Shown piece by piece: positions 23,993 through 32,858 of a stretch of 64,000 nucleotides of DNA; within the stretch, counting starts at the first letter, position 1, and every line of letters starts with the position of its first letter. This DNA comes from Phaeodactylibacter luteus (GTDB taxonomy: Bacteria > Bacteroidota > Bacteroidia > Chitinophagales > Saprospiraceae), in NCBI RefSeq assembly GCF_007993045.1, contig NZ_VOOR01000027.1, positions 1 to 64,000 of the forward strand, in the 5' to 3' direction. The notes below the pieces were generated by a model that worked only from the letters and a program-made list of their open reading frames with translations, did no database searches and was not told the DNA's origin. The position numbers and the translations under genes are program-made.

Positions 23993-26473
23993 TTAATAAG
24001 GGTCTACATCGGTATTGACACGCACGCTGCTCAGCCCCTGCGCCAGGGAGAGGTTGTCTGTAGCCTCCCGGACGATAGCTTTCACTTTCTGCAAGTTTTT
24101 AGCGCCATGCGGTATTTTGATCATGAAATCGAGCAGGTAGTAGCCCCTCACCCGGGCAACGGTGGGCAGGGCAGGCCCCATGACCCACTGGCCGAGGGCT
24201 TTCTTCAGCCATTTCTCATACAGCCTTGCCGCCTCATTGACCCGCTCCGGTTTGGTGTGCTTGAGGGTGATCCGGATAAGCCGCAAATAGGGCGGGTAGT
24301 GGAATTCCTGCCGCTCCATCATCTCGCGGGCGAAAAAGCCGGCGTAATCCCCGTTCAGCACTTCCTGCAGTACAGGGTGGCTTGTATTAAAGCCCTGAAT
24401 TAGGACTTCGCCCTGCCTGTGTTTCCGCCCGGCCCGCCCGGCTACTTGCATCATCAGCTGGAAAGCCCGCTCCCCGGCCCGGAAGTCGGGGTACTGCAGC
24501 AGCTGATCGGCGCTCAGTACGCCCACCAAAGCGACTTTCTCGAAGTCGAGCCCCTTTGTGACCATTTGGGTGCCCACAAGGATGTCTAGCCGGCCTTCCT
24601 CAAAGTCGTTGATGAGCCTTGCGTGCGCGTGCTTCCCCTTGACCGTGTCCAAATCCATACGGGCGATACGGGCTTCCGGGAGGTATACTTTGAGCTCGTC
24701 CTCAATTTTCTCGGTGCCAAACCCCTGCAGGGCTAATTTTTTATCCCCACATGCCGGGCAGGCCGGAGGCAAAGCTGCCTGATACCCGCAGTAGTGGCAG
24801 CGGAGGTTGTTGTGGAATTTGTGATAGGTAAGGCTGACATCACAGTGTATGCACTCGGCGTGCCAGCCACAGGTCGTGCAGCGGTAGACAGGGGAATGGC
24901 CCCTCCGGTTTTGGAAAAGGATGGCCTGCTCCCCTCGTCCGAGGGTCTGACGGAGGGAGCTGAGCAGCACCGAGCTGAAGTGGGACTGCAGCTTGCGCTC
25001 TTTTTGCTCCTGTTTCAGGTCTACCAATGAAATGCCAGGCAGCTTGAGCCCGCCGAAGCGCTCGCGCATTTGTACCAAAGCGTATTTGCCCTTTTGGGCG
25101 TTTTGGTAGGACTCCAGCGAAGGGGTGGCGGTGCCCAGCAGCACGCGGCTGCCGTGCAAATGGCCCAAGTACAAAGCGGTATCTCTAGCGTTGTAGCGCG
25201 GTGCCGGGTCGTATTGTTTGAAGGAGGGGTCGTGCTCTTCGTCAATGATGATGAGGCCAAGCTTCTGAAAGGGCAGGAAAAGGGAGGAGCGGGCCCCGAG
25301 CAGTACCGGCCGGCCGTTCAGGGCGCTATTCCAGAGCTCTACACGCTCGTTGTTGCTCATCCGGCTGTGGTAAATGGCGATGTCGCCCCCGAAGGTCTTT
25401 TCCAACCGGCTGATGATCTGAGTGGTGAGCGCGATTTCCGGCAGGAGGTAAAGGACTTGCTCCCCCCGGGCAATAGCCTCCTGCATGAGCTCTGTGTAAA
25501 CCCTCGTTTTCCCGCTGCCGGTGACCCCATGCAGCAGTACCGGCTTTTCTGAAGCGAACGCCTGCTTGATGCCTTCCAGCGCAGTGGTTTGTTGAGCAGA
25601 GAGGTCTTGGGCATTGACCGTCTCTTCTTCGTATCCGCCCAACCGGCTGACTTCCCGGTCATAAATTTCCAGTATGCCCTTCTTTTCCATAGCCCGCAGC
25701 ACGGTGCTGTCTACCTGCGCCTTGTCATAAACATCCTGTTTGCGCACAAAGTCCAGCTGCTTGGAGAGGTGGAGGTAGGCCATGAGCGCTTCCGTTTGCC
25801 GGCCAGAGCGGCTCAGTTTGTCAAAGGCTTCGTTCAAGGTGTTGGGCTGTGACGCGTACGGCTCTTGCAAGCGCACACAGCCTATCGTCTTGGGCTTATA
25901 CTTCTCCTGCAGGTCCTCTTTGAGATAGATGACCCTTTTGTCGAGCATGGCCCGGATGAGGGGGTAAACGGACTTGCGCTGCAAAATGCCCCGGATATCG
26001 TCTATGGAAAGCTCTTGTTGAAGGGTCAGGGCTTCTGCGATAAGGTACTCCTGATCGTTGAGCCCCTCAAAGTCACGGTCGAACAAAGGGCTGAGCGTGA
26101 CCACCGTTTCGCTGGCCAGTTTGAGGTTGGCCGGCAGGGCTGCGTTCATGACTTCCCCAAGGGTACAGAGGTAGTAATCGGCCATCCAACGCCATAGGGC
26201 GATCTGCGCTTTGGTGACGATAGGGGCTTCATCAATGACGGAGATAATGGGCTTGGTGTCATGGGCGGGCGCTTCGCTTTTCAGGCCGATGATGAGCGCA
26301 CTGTACCGCTTGGATTTGCCGAACTGCACCTCCACCCGTTTTCCGAAAGCTGCTTCCTGGACAAGGGCCTCAGGCACACGGTAGGTGAAGGGCTTGGGCA
26401 GCGCGAGCGGCAATATGACTTCTACGTAAGTCGCGGTAGCACCTTCGGTATGGAAGAGCAGGGCATCAGCCAT
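23993..26473 (-). CDS. priA: primosomal protein N' (replication restart helicase)
   Basis: 826 residues from the ATG at 26473, which begins the conserved N-terminal DNA-binding domain (YVEVILPLALPKPFTYRVP). Walker A is GVTGSGKTRVY, Walker B is DEEH, and the zinc-binding insert has C-x2-C pairs (CTTCGWHAECIHC and CHYCGYQ...CPACG). SF2 helicase motifs continue (GTATPSLES, QMVTKGLDF, QVAGRAGR). It reloads the replisome at stalled forks. Length is slightly above that of E. coli PriA, as usual in Bacteroidota. The K+ channel gene follows directly. Confidence 0.95.
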   Translation of the reverse strand: MADALLFHTEGATATYVEVILPLALPKPFTYRVPEALVQEAAFGKRVEVQFGKSKRYSALIIGLKSEAPAHDTKPIISVIDEAPIVTKAQIALWRWMADYYLCTLGEVMNAALPANLKLASETVVTLSPLFDRDFEGLNDQEYLIAEALTLQQELSIDDIRGILQRKSVYPLIRAMLDKRVIYLKEDLQEKYKPKTIGCVRLQEPYASQPNTLNEAFDKLSRSGRQTEALMAYLHLSKQLDFVRKQDVYDKAQVDSTVLRAMEKKGILEIYDREVSRLGGYEEETVNAQDLSAQQTTALEGIKQAFASEKPVLLHGVTGSGKTRVYTELMQEAIARGEQVLYLLPEIALTTQIISRLEKTFGGDIAIYHSRMSNNERVELWNSALNGRPVLLGARSSLFLPFQKLGLIIIDEEHDPSFKQYDPAPRYNARDTALYLGHLHGSRVLLGTATPSLESYQNAQKGKYALVQMRERFGGLKLPGISLVDLKQEQKERKLQSHFSSVLLSSLRQTLGRGEQAILFQNRRGHSPVYRCTTCGWHAECIHCDVSLTYHKFHNNLRCHYCGYQAALPPACPACGDKKLALQGFGTEKIEDELKVYLPEARIARMDLDTVKGKHAHARLINDFEEGRLDILVGTQMVTKGLDFEKVALVGVLSADQLLQYPDFRAGERAFQLMMQVAGRAGRKHRQGEVLIQGFNTSHPVLQEVLNGDYAGFFAREMMERQEFHYPPYLRLIRITLKHTKPERVNEAARLYEKWLKKALGQWVMGPALPTVARVRGYYLLDFMIKIPHGAKNLQKVKAIVREATDNLSLAQGLSSVRVNTDVDPY

Positions 26474-26642
26474 GAGTATAGTATTTGTTCGCTTTTTGGT
26501 GCAAATGCAACAGCCAGGGAGTAGGCCTGCTTGTACCATGCCCAATGCTGCCGAGGCTTTGGCCTTTCAGCGAATGTAGCCCAATTTGGGCAGTATAGTA
26601 AAGGATTGGTGGGCTTAATTTTGGGCCGTGCTCCCTATTGCC

Positions 26643-28172
26643 TTAGCGGGTCTGATTTTCCAGCAGCACAAAGGGTATGCCTTGTGCTGTCCACTTTTCG
26701 GCTTCTCCCCGGCTGGGCAGGACTTCAAACGCAAGAGACCCCAGCAGGAGGTCCTCGTCCCCATCTTGGTCGATGTCGGCCTTGTCCATCACTATCCACC
26801 GGCCTAAGGTAGACTGAGGGAAGGTAGAAGCCTTCATCTCCCATCCCCCCAGGTTCTCAAAAAAGACGAAGCTGGCTTCTGGCTGGCGCTCGAAATCTGG
26901 GAAAAAGGAGATGGCCGCAATGTCTATGTCCCCATCGAGGTCATAGTCGGCTGGCAGTGCGGCATATGCGCCGTGCAATGGCCAAAATTCGGCTTGCTCG
27001 AAATGGCCCTGCCCGGTATTGCGGAAAATGTAGATACCGTGGTATGGCTTCAATACCGGGGGATAATCTGCATTATCCCCGGCAGTGTAAATGATATCGT
27101 GCTGGCCGTCTGAGTCGTAGTCCATCAATTGGAAGGAGCTTGAGCCAAAAGATGGAGGCAGCCTAAGGGCCTGCTGTCGGGAAAAGTTGCCTTGGCCTTG
27201 GTTGAGGTAGAGGTCAAAGCCTTCGTCCCCCTGCCCAAAGAGCGCAAGGATATCGGGCTGCCCATCTCCGTTGAAATCTTCAATGGCAGTCTTGATCGCT
27301 CCAGGCGATGCCCGCAGGGTATGTGGGCGGAAGGTGCCGTTGGCCTGGGCTTCCCACCACGCGAGCCGGCCAGTCCATTTGGCAAATTCAGCCACAACAA
27401 TATCTTCGAGCCCGTCCCCATTGAGGTCGGCAAAGGAAGCGTGCACAGGCCGCTGCAAGCTATCTATCCTTATGCGTGGCGGCTGGGCTCCATTTAAGGG
27501 GAGCTCGAGCATAAAGCCGGTAGGGGCATCGGTTGGGGAGAAGGAGCCCATGACTGTGGCCATCGCTTTGCCCTCGCTCAGGTGGAGGCTTACTGCCCCT
27601 TCTCTGACCTTGGCGCGCTGCTGAAGCCTCAGCTTGGCGTCGAACAGATATAAGGATTGGGTATGGGCATCTCCTACATAAATGCCACCGGGGGCGGCTT
27701 TTACGAGGGTAGTACTGGGCGGTGAGAGCGCGTAGTTGGGGAAGCGGGCTTGAAAAACCCGGGTGTCATCTAGCGGCAGCAGCTGGGGCGGGCCAAAGTC
27801 TTCCGGTGCATGCCTAAGGTAGTAGGCCTTTATCTTCTGCCAAGAGGCAGTGTCTATCAGTGGGGCCTCTGGGAATACCTTTGCCTGGGCAACCTTAGCC
27901 CCGCCCGGGCCGGCCTCGAGCAGGGCTTGGCGGGTGATCGTGCCCCCTTCGTATAGGCCCAGGAAATAGCCCATGCGCGGCAGCACGTACTCCTCCCAAG
28001 CCGCTTTCGGCAAGGAAGCAGGCTCCGGGAAGGCATGGCACGCTTGGCAGTGGATGCGCGCAAGGGCTTCGCCATCCGGACTGTGGCTTGGCCCCTTTGG
28101 CGGGCGGCGGCCACAGCTCCAAACGGTGAGCAATACTGCAGAACAGACTGAAAAGAGGATGAGGCGGTTCAC
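26643..28172 (-). CDS. haem-c lipoprotein with FG-GAP/VCBS repeats
   Basis: 509 residues. The signal segment ends in Cys20 (VWSC), likely lipid-modified. CQACH at residues 42-46 is a haem c attachment site within a small cytochrome-like domain (about 30-130). From about 150 on, FG-GAP/VCBS repeats form a beta-propeller, each with a calcium-type DxNGDG or DxDxDG loop: DLNGDGLEDI, DFNGDGQPDI, DYDSDGQHDI, DYDLDGDIDI, DIDQDGDEDL. The combination suggests a cell-surface or periplasmic redox-linked protein; the reaction is unknown. It is followed after 169 bp by priA on the same strand. Confidence 0.75.
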   Translation of the reverse strand: MNRLILFSVCSAVLLTVWSCGRRPPKGPSHSPDGEALARIHCQACHAFPEPASLPKAAWEEYVLPRMGYFLGLYEGGTITRQALLEAGPGGAKVAQAKVFPEAPLIDTASWQKIKAYYLRHAPEDFGPPQLLPLDDTRVFQARFPNYALSPPSTTLVKAAPGGIYVGDAHTQSLYLFDAKLRLQQRAKVREGAVSLHLSEGKAMATVMGSFSPTDAPTGFMLELPLNGAQPPRIRIDSLQRPVHASFADLNGDGLEDIVVAEFAKWTGRLAWWEAQANGTFRPHTLRASPGAIKTAIEDFNGDGQPDILALFGQGDEGFDLYLNQGQGNFSRQQALRLPPSFGSSSFQLMDYDSDGQHDIIYTAGDNADYPPVLKPYHGIYIFRNTGQGHFEQAEFWPLHGAYAALPADYDLDGDIDIAAISFFPDFERQPEASFVFFENLGGWEMKASTFPQSTLGRWIVMDKADIDQDGDEDLLLGSLAFEVLPSRGEAEKWTAQGIPFVLLENQTR

Positions 28173-28237
28173 TTTTTGCCTGCAAAAATAGCAGAGGGCG
28201 CCCAGCTTAGTGTTAACTGGCCATTAACATTCTGTAT

Positions 28238-28384
28238 GGGGCCTGCCCCTGCCTTGCAGCAGGTGCCGCTATGCTGCGGGGCTCGCTCTTCGCTCGGCCC
28301 TATCGGGCTTCCCACCCCTCCGCAGCGCTAGGCCAATGCCATCAAGCCTGTAAAGCTAAATCCTGCGGCCTTTGGGCTTGCGCC
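28238..28384. repeat. family C element, partial copy
   Basis: The C core is clear (GGCCTGCCCCTGCC, GCCGCTATGCTGCGGGGCTC, CCTCCGCAGCGCTAGGCC). The right end TTTGGGCTTGCGCCC is a degraded version of the C end. It lies between two divergent genes. Confidence 0.6.
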
Positions 28385-28395
28385 CGATAACTTTT

Positions 28396-28690
28396 GGAGA
28401 GGACGGCTGTTTAATCGGTTGTACTTGCGTTCGCCCCACTGCCCGTTCGTCGGAAAAATCATGCCGTCAGGCAATCCCCATCTGCATAAAAGTTACTTTT
28501 TGCCACAAGGCATGGTCCTAATGGCAAATTGGCCCTTTCTGGCCAGTGGATTGAGCTGTAATTTTTTGACCACTAAAGGCCACGTGCCAGAAAAGGCTTA
28601 AGCGTGGAAATACGATCAAATAATTCGGTCTAGCCGCATTAGTGGTTTTGCCTGAAGGCGTCAAAAATGACCTGTTTTATAATTTAGCTT
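28396..28690. other. leader region of terC with inverted repeats
   Basis: No gene. GCCCTTTCTGGC near 28532 and GCCAGAAAAGGC near 28587 can pair, enclosing a second short pair CAGTGG/CCACT. A structured mRNA leader or an operator region for the downstream TerC gene is possible. I could not fit it to the manganese yybP-ykoY riboswitch, which often precedes TerC genes in other phyla. Confidence 0.35.
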
Positions 28691-29677
28691 ATGAGTATTT
28701 GGATAGGATTCATGGCCTTGGTTTTCTTTCTGTTAGCGCTGGACCTCGGCGTTTTCAACCGCAACCCGCATGCCATTTCGGCCAAAGAGGCTACGGGCTG
28801 GACTACCCTTTGGGTTTCCTTAGCCTTGCTGTTCGGCGTTTTTGTATACTATGCTTACGCGAATGCCTGGGTGGCCAATGAAGATGGGCTTTTGCCAAAA
28901 GAGGCGGCGCTCAAATACCTGACCGGCTATCTGGTCGAGCAGTCTCTAAGCATGGACAATATATTTGTCATTGCCATGATATTCACCTACTTCAAAGTCC
29001 CTCCCAAGTATCAGCACCGGGTGTTATTCTGGGGCATATTGGGGGCATTGGCCTTTAGGGGCATTATGATTTTCCTGGGCGTGGTGCTTATCAAAAAGTT
29101 CGCCTGGCTGACCTATGTGTTTGGGCTGTTCCTGCTGTACTCCGCCTACAAAATGTGGGCCTCCCACGAAGGGGTGCACCCCAATCAGAACCCTGTCATC
29201 AAATACGTGAGCCGCTTGTTCCCTGTGACCAAAGACTTCGAAGGCGACCGTTTCTTTGTGCGCCGCAAGCATATTTTGGCGGCTACCCCGCTCTTTATCG
29301 CGCTCCTTGTGGTAGAGACCACAGACATTATGTTCGCCTTTGACAGCATCCCGGCTATTTTCGCCATCACTACAGACCCCTTCCTGGTTTTTACTTCCAA
29401 TATTTTTGCCATCCTCGGTTTGCGCTCCCTTTACTTTGTGCTGGCTTCTGTCATTGACAAGTTCAAATACCTACAGCAGGCTTTGGTCTTTATCCTCGCC
29501 TACGTTGGGGTGAAGATGCTGCTCGTGCATCAGGTCCACATCCCGGAATGGCTCTCTTTGTTGGTTATTTTTGGGTCCCTGGCAGGAGGAGTCCTTTTCT
29601 CGCTCTACCGGAAGAAGCGAGAAGACGATGCCCCCTCGCCGGCGGCAGAGGCGGAAAACCGTCAGGAGGTAAAGTAG
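28691..29677 (+). CDS. TerC/Alx-family membrane protein
   Basis: 328 residues, about nine membrane helices, inner membrane. Typical segments are LALDLGVFNRNPHAIS (about residues 14-29), EQSLSMDNIFVIAMIF (about 84-99) and VVETTDIMFAFDSIPAIFAIT (pieces around 205-226), with the acidic residues within helices that mark the family. Relatives such as Alx and MeeF export Mn2+ and protect metalated secreted enzymes; tellurite resistance is an older label. It stands alone behind a long leader. The tail is charged and variable. Confidence 0.9.
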   Translation: MSIWIGFMALVFFLLALDLGVFNRNPHAISAKEATGWTTLWVSLALLFGVFVYYAYANAWVANEDGLLPKEAALKYLTGYLVEQSLSMDNIFVIAMIFTYFKVPPKYQHRVLFWGILGALAFRGIMIFLGVVLIKKFAWLTYVFGLFLLYSAYKMWASHEGVHPNQNPVIKYVSRLFPVTKDFEGDRFFVRRKHILAATPLFIALLVVETTDIMFAFDSIPAIFAITTDPFLVFTSNIFAILGLRSLYFVLASVIDKFKYLQQALVFILAYVGVKMLLVHQVHIPEWLSLLVIFGSLAGGVLFSLYRKKREDDAPSPAAEAENRQEVK

Positions 29678-29897
29678 CCTCGGGCACTGTAGCGTGAGGG
29701 CAAGCCCCCTCGCCGAAGGCCCTGTCCCTCTACCGGCGGCCTCTCGGCTTGTTCGGCTATGGGGCACAGCCAAATACCGGCATCGTGCTCCGTTCTGCCT
29801 AAAGCTGCTGGTCAATGGGTTGGGCCAAAGCCCGGTTGCGCCCCTCCCAAATGGGCTGGGCCGGGCAAGACAGGCACAGGCAGCACAGCATAAAGCA

Positions 29898-30332
29898 TCA
29901 ACCCTCCAATACATCCTTGACAACGCCCCAAATATTGAAGCCCATATCCGGCTCGACAGCCAAAACGCCTTCATTGTCCTCAAGGATGACCTCCTCTTCT
30001 TTGAGGAACAACCGCTTCAGGAGGAACTCGCCTTCAAGGAAAACAAGGGCCACATCGCGGTTGCGGGGGCTCACCTCCCGGTCCACTACTGCGATGCTGC
30101 CGGGAAGGTAGCCTGCTTCGGCCAGGTTGTCGGCACAAATCTGCACAAAGAAAGTCTGGGCCGGGTGGCGGATCAGCGCTCTGCTCAGGTCGAGCCGGAT
30201 AAAGTGGTATTCCTCTCCGGGCAGGGGGAAGCTTTTCCCATCAGACGCTTCCACCTGCAGGTAGGGGGTCATATCTCGTTGCATGACTACCGGCACAGTC
30301 TGGAAATCTTCGAAAGCCATTAACTTGACCAT
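29898..30332 (-). CDS. UmuD-like S24 protein without catalytic serine or cleavage site
   Basis: 144 residues. From FPLPGEEYHFIRLDLSRAL on, it aligns by eye throughout with UmuD/LexA C-terminal domains, including HPAQTFFVQ, SIAVVDREVSP, FLEGEFLLKRL and IWGVVKDVL. The catalytic Ser of the DSM motif is Asn69 (ADNL); the general-base Lys is present (Lys106). The Cys-Gly self-cleavage pair before FPxP is Lys33-Ser34. So neither cleavage nor protease activity is expected. No umuC or dinB polymerase gene is adjacent. The start at 30332 may also be the Met four codons in. It is divergent from transketolase. Confidence 0.8.
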   Translation of the reverse strand: MVKLMAFEDFQTVPVVMQRDMTPYLQVEASDGKSFPLPGEEYHFIRLDLSRALIRHPAQTFFVQICADNLAEAGYLPGSIAVVDREVSPRNRDVALVFLEGEFLLKRLFLKEEEVILEDNEGVLAVEPDMGFNIWGVVKDVLEG

Positions 30333-30562
30333 TACAAATTGTTTTAGTGGCTACAATTTTAAAAACAAAAAATTTATAAAACAAGAATTTTGATTTTTTT
30401 TGTTTCAAATCATCCTGATTATTGCGGATAGCCGGAAAAAAGCAGAAAAAGCGCACGGTGCCCGCTATGGTCGGTCGGACTTTAATTATCTTCGGGCGAC
30501 GATACTGCCGCAGGCATTGCTGCGGCACAACCTGGCAATCAAAAAACGATAACCTAGCAAAA

Positions 30563-32608
30563 ATGGCAGAATCCAAGGTTTCTCAACGGGCAGCAGATAA
30601 CATCCGCATCCTTTCCGCGGCTATGGTGGAGCAGGCCAAGTCCGGCCACCCTGGCGGGGCAATGGGCGGTGCAGATTTTATCCACATCCTTTTTTCTGAA
30701 TATATGGTGTTCGACCCTTCGGACAACAGCTGGCCTTTCCGGGACCGCTTTTTTATGGACCCGGGCCACATGTCACCTATGTTGTACAGTCAGCTGCACC
30801 TGTTGGGGAATTATAGCACAGAAGACTTGCAGCATTTCCGGCAGTGGGGCAGCCCCACGCCTGGTCATCCGGAAGTAGACGTAGCCCGGGGGGTAGAAAA
30901 CACATCAGGCCCTCTTGGGCAAGGGCATACCTTCGGTGTCGGGGCAGCTATTGCAGAGCGCTTCCTGGCCGCCCGTTTTGGGGAGTGGCTGGCCCACCGC
31001 ACTTTCCTTTACATTTCTGACGGGGGCATTCAGGAAGAGATCGCGCAGGGCGCAGGCCGTATCGCGGGTTTTCTTGGGCTAGGCCAGGTGACCATGTTTT
31101 ACGATGCCAATGACATTCAGCTTTCTACGGAGGTCTCCGAAGTCATGGATGAGGATACGGCAAAAAAATACGAAGCCTGGGGCTGGCATGTGCAGACCAT
31201 AGAAGGCAACAACCACGATGCTATCCGCAGTGCATTAGATGCAGCTATTGCTGAAACCGGCCGCCCTTCTCTCATTATCGGCAAGACCGTGATGGGCAAA
31301 GGGGCGCTTACCGAGTCGGGGGAATCTTTCGAGCGTGAAGTGGAAACGCATGGGCAGCCGCTCAGCAAGGCCGGTGCTTCTTTTAGCGCTACCGTGAAGA
31401 ACCTGGGCGGAGACCCTGATGCCCCCTTCGCGGTATTCCCGGAGGTCGCTGCTTACTACGAGGAAGTAAAGGCCGAGCGCAAGCAGCTGGCGCAAGAGCG
31501 CCGTGCGGCCTACGAGGCCTGGAAGGCAGAAAACCCCGAGCAGGATGCAAAGCTGCAGCGATTCCTTTCCCGCGAACTGCCAGATATTGACTGGGCAGGC
31601 ATACCACAGAAGGCAGGCTCGGCTACCCGCAATGCATCAGGCATGGTATTGGCCTATCTGGCAGATCATGTGGAGAATATGATCGTCGCTTCAGCGGATT
31701 TGTCCAATAGCGATAAGACCAATAGCTTCTTGGCCAAAACAACGGCTTTTGCCAAAGGGGATTTTACCGGGGCCTTCCTGCAAGCAGGAGTATCTGAGCT
31801 GACGATGGCAGCCCTATCTGTAGGTATGGCGCTCCACGGCGGGGTCATCCCTGTTTGTGCCACCTTCTTCGTTTTCTCTGATTATATGAAGCCGGCCATC
31901 CGCCTGGCTGGGCTGATGGAGCAGCCGGTCATCTTTATCTGGACACACGACGCCTTCCGGGTAGGGGAAGATGGCCCGACACATCAGCCGGTGGAGCAGG
32001 AAGCTCAGATCCGCCTGATGGAGCAGCTGAAGAACCACTCTGGGCGCAACAGCTTCCTGGCACTGCGCCCGGCAGACGCAGATGAGACTACGGTAGCTTG
32101 GCGCATGGCCCTGGAGAATGCACATGGGCCGAGCGGCCTCATTTTATCGCGCCAGGATATTGCCAGCCTGCCAGCAAAGGGCAGCCGGTACGAAGCTGCG
32201 CAGGCTGCTGCTAAAGGCGCTTATATCGTAGAAAAAGAAACAGGCGGAGAGCCAGACCTCATCCTGGTAGCCAATGGCTCTGAGGTGGCTACGCTGGTAG
32301 AGGGCGCGGCTTTGCTGCGGCAGCGCAAAAAACTGCGTGTGCGGGTAGTCTCTGCCCCATCCGAAGGGGTTTTCCGCAATCAGCCCGAAGATTATCAGAT
32401 GGATGTACTGCCCTTTGACATCCCGACATTCGGCCTGACCGCTGGCTTGCCGGTCACCCTCCGGGGCTTGGTGGGGCCTTTGGGAGAGGTCATTGGGCTG
32501 AGCCACTTCGGGCATTCTGCGCCTTTCAATGTCTTGGATGAAAAGCTGGGCTATACCCCAGAAAATGTCTACCAGAAAGCGGTGGATTTTCTGTCTGATT
32601 TTGAGTAG
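30563..32608 (+). CDS. tkt: transketolase
   Basis: 681 residues from the ATG at 30563; the frame is open further upstream but without conserved sequence. The thiamin-diphosphate fold is complete: AKSGHPGGAMGGAD near the N-terminus, the GDGxxQEE-type motif as SDGGIQEEIAQG with the metal Asp, and the pyrimidine domain ending in QDGPTHQPVEQ-like GEDGPTHQPVEQ. It transfers two-carbon units in the pentose phosphate pathway, in the cytosol. A terminator follows. The leader from 30333 is AT-rich and shared with the divergent UmuD-like gene. Confidence 0.95.
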   Translation: MAESKVSQRAADNIRILSAAMVEQAKSGHPGGAMGGADFIHILFSEYMVFDPSDNSWPFRDRFFMDPGHMSPMLYSQLHLLGNYSTEDLQHFRQWGSPTPGHPEVDVARGVENTSGPLGQGHTFGVGAAIAERFLAARFGEWLAHRTFLYISDGGIQEEIAQGAGRIAGFLGLGQVTMFYDANDIQLSTEVSEVMDEDTAKKYEAWGWHVQTIEGNNHDAIRSALDAAIAETGRPSLIIGKTVMGKGALTESGESFEREVETHGQPLSKAGASFSATVKNLGGDPDAPFAVFPEVAAYYEEVKAERKQLAQERRAAYEAWKAENPEQDAKLQRFLSRELPDIDWAGIPQKAGSATRNASGMVLAYLADHVENMIVASADLSNSDKTNSFLAKTTAFAKGDFTGAFLQAGVSELTMAALSVGMALHGGVIPVCATFFVFSDYMKPAIRLAGLMEQPVIFIWTHDAFRVGEDGPTHQPVEQEAQIRLMEQLKNHSGRNSFLALRPADADETTVAWRMALENAHGPSGLILSRQDIASLPAKGSRYEAAQAAAKGAYIVEKETGGEPDLILVANGSEVATLVEGAALLRQRKKLRVRVVSAPSEGVFRNQPEDYQMDVLPFDIPTFGLTAGLPVTLRGLVGPLGEVIGLSHFGHSAPFNVLDEKLGYTPENVYQKAVDFLSDFE

Positions 32609-32652
32609 CATGCGCTGAGCAGGGGACAAGCCGCCCTTTGGCCAAAAATGCT

Positions 32653-32691
32653 GCAAAGCCGTGCCCGCTATCCTAGGGGGCACGGCTTTGC
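32653..32691 (+). terminator. intrinsic terminator of transketolase
   Basis: GCAAAGCCGTGCCC pairs with GGGCACGGCTTTGC around a loop of about 11 bases and is followed by TTTT, 45 bp after the stop codon. Confidence 0.75.
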
Positions 32692-32858
32692 TTTTGGGCT
32701 ATGCCGGATTTCAAACTTATTGAGTTGGGCGGTTTCCGTTTGAGGGGTTATCTTGTATGGGCCAGGGGCCGGACAGTGCATTGGCCTGCCCTGTTTCAGG
32801 GCAAAACGGGCCCCTGATGTATCAAGTCTACTTAACAACTGTACCAACGCTTTTCATT

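Noticed and set aside
28396-28690. yybP-ykoY manganese riboswitch before the TerC gene
   Set aside because: The conserved loops of that class could not be found; only generic inverted repeats are present.
29694-30323. Plus-strand frame opposite the UmuD-like gene
   Set aside because: The opposite strand aligns with UmuD throughout, while this frame has no signal or domain.
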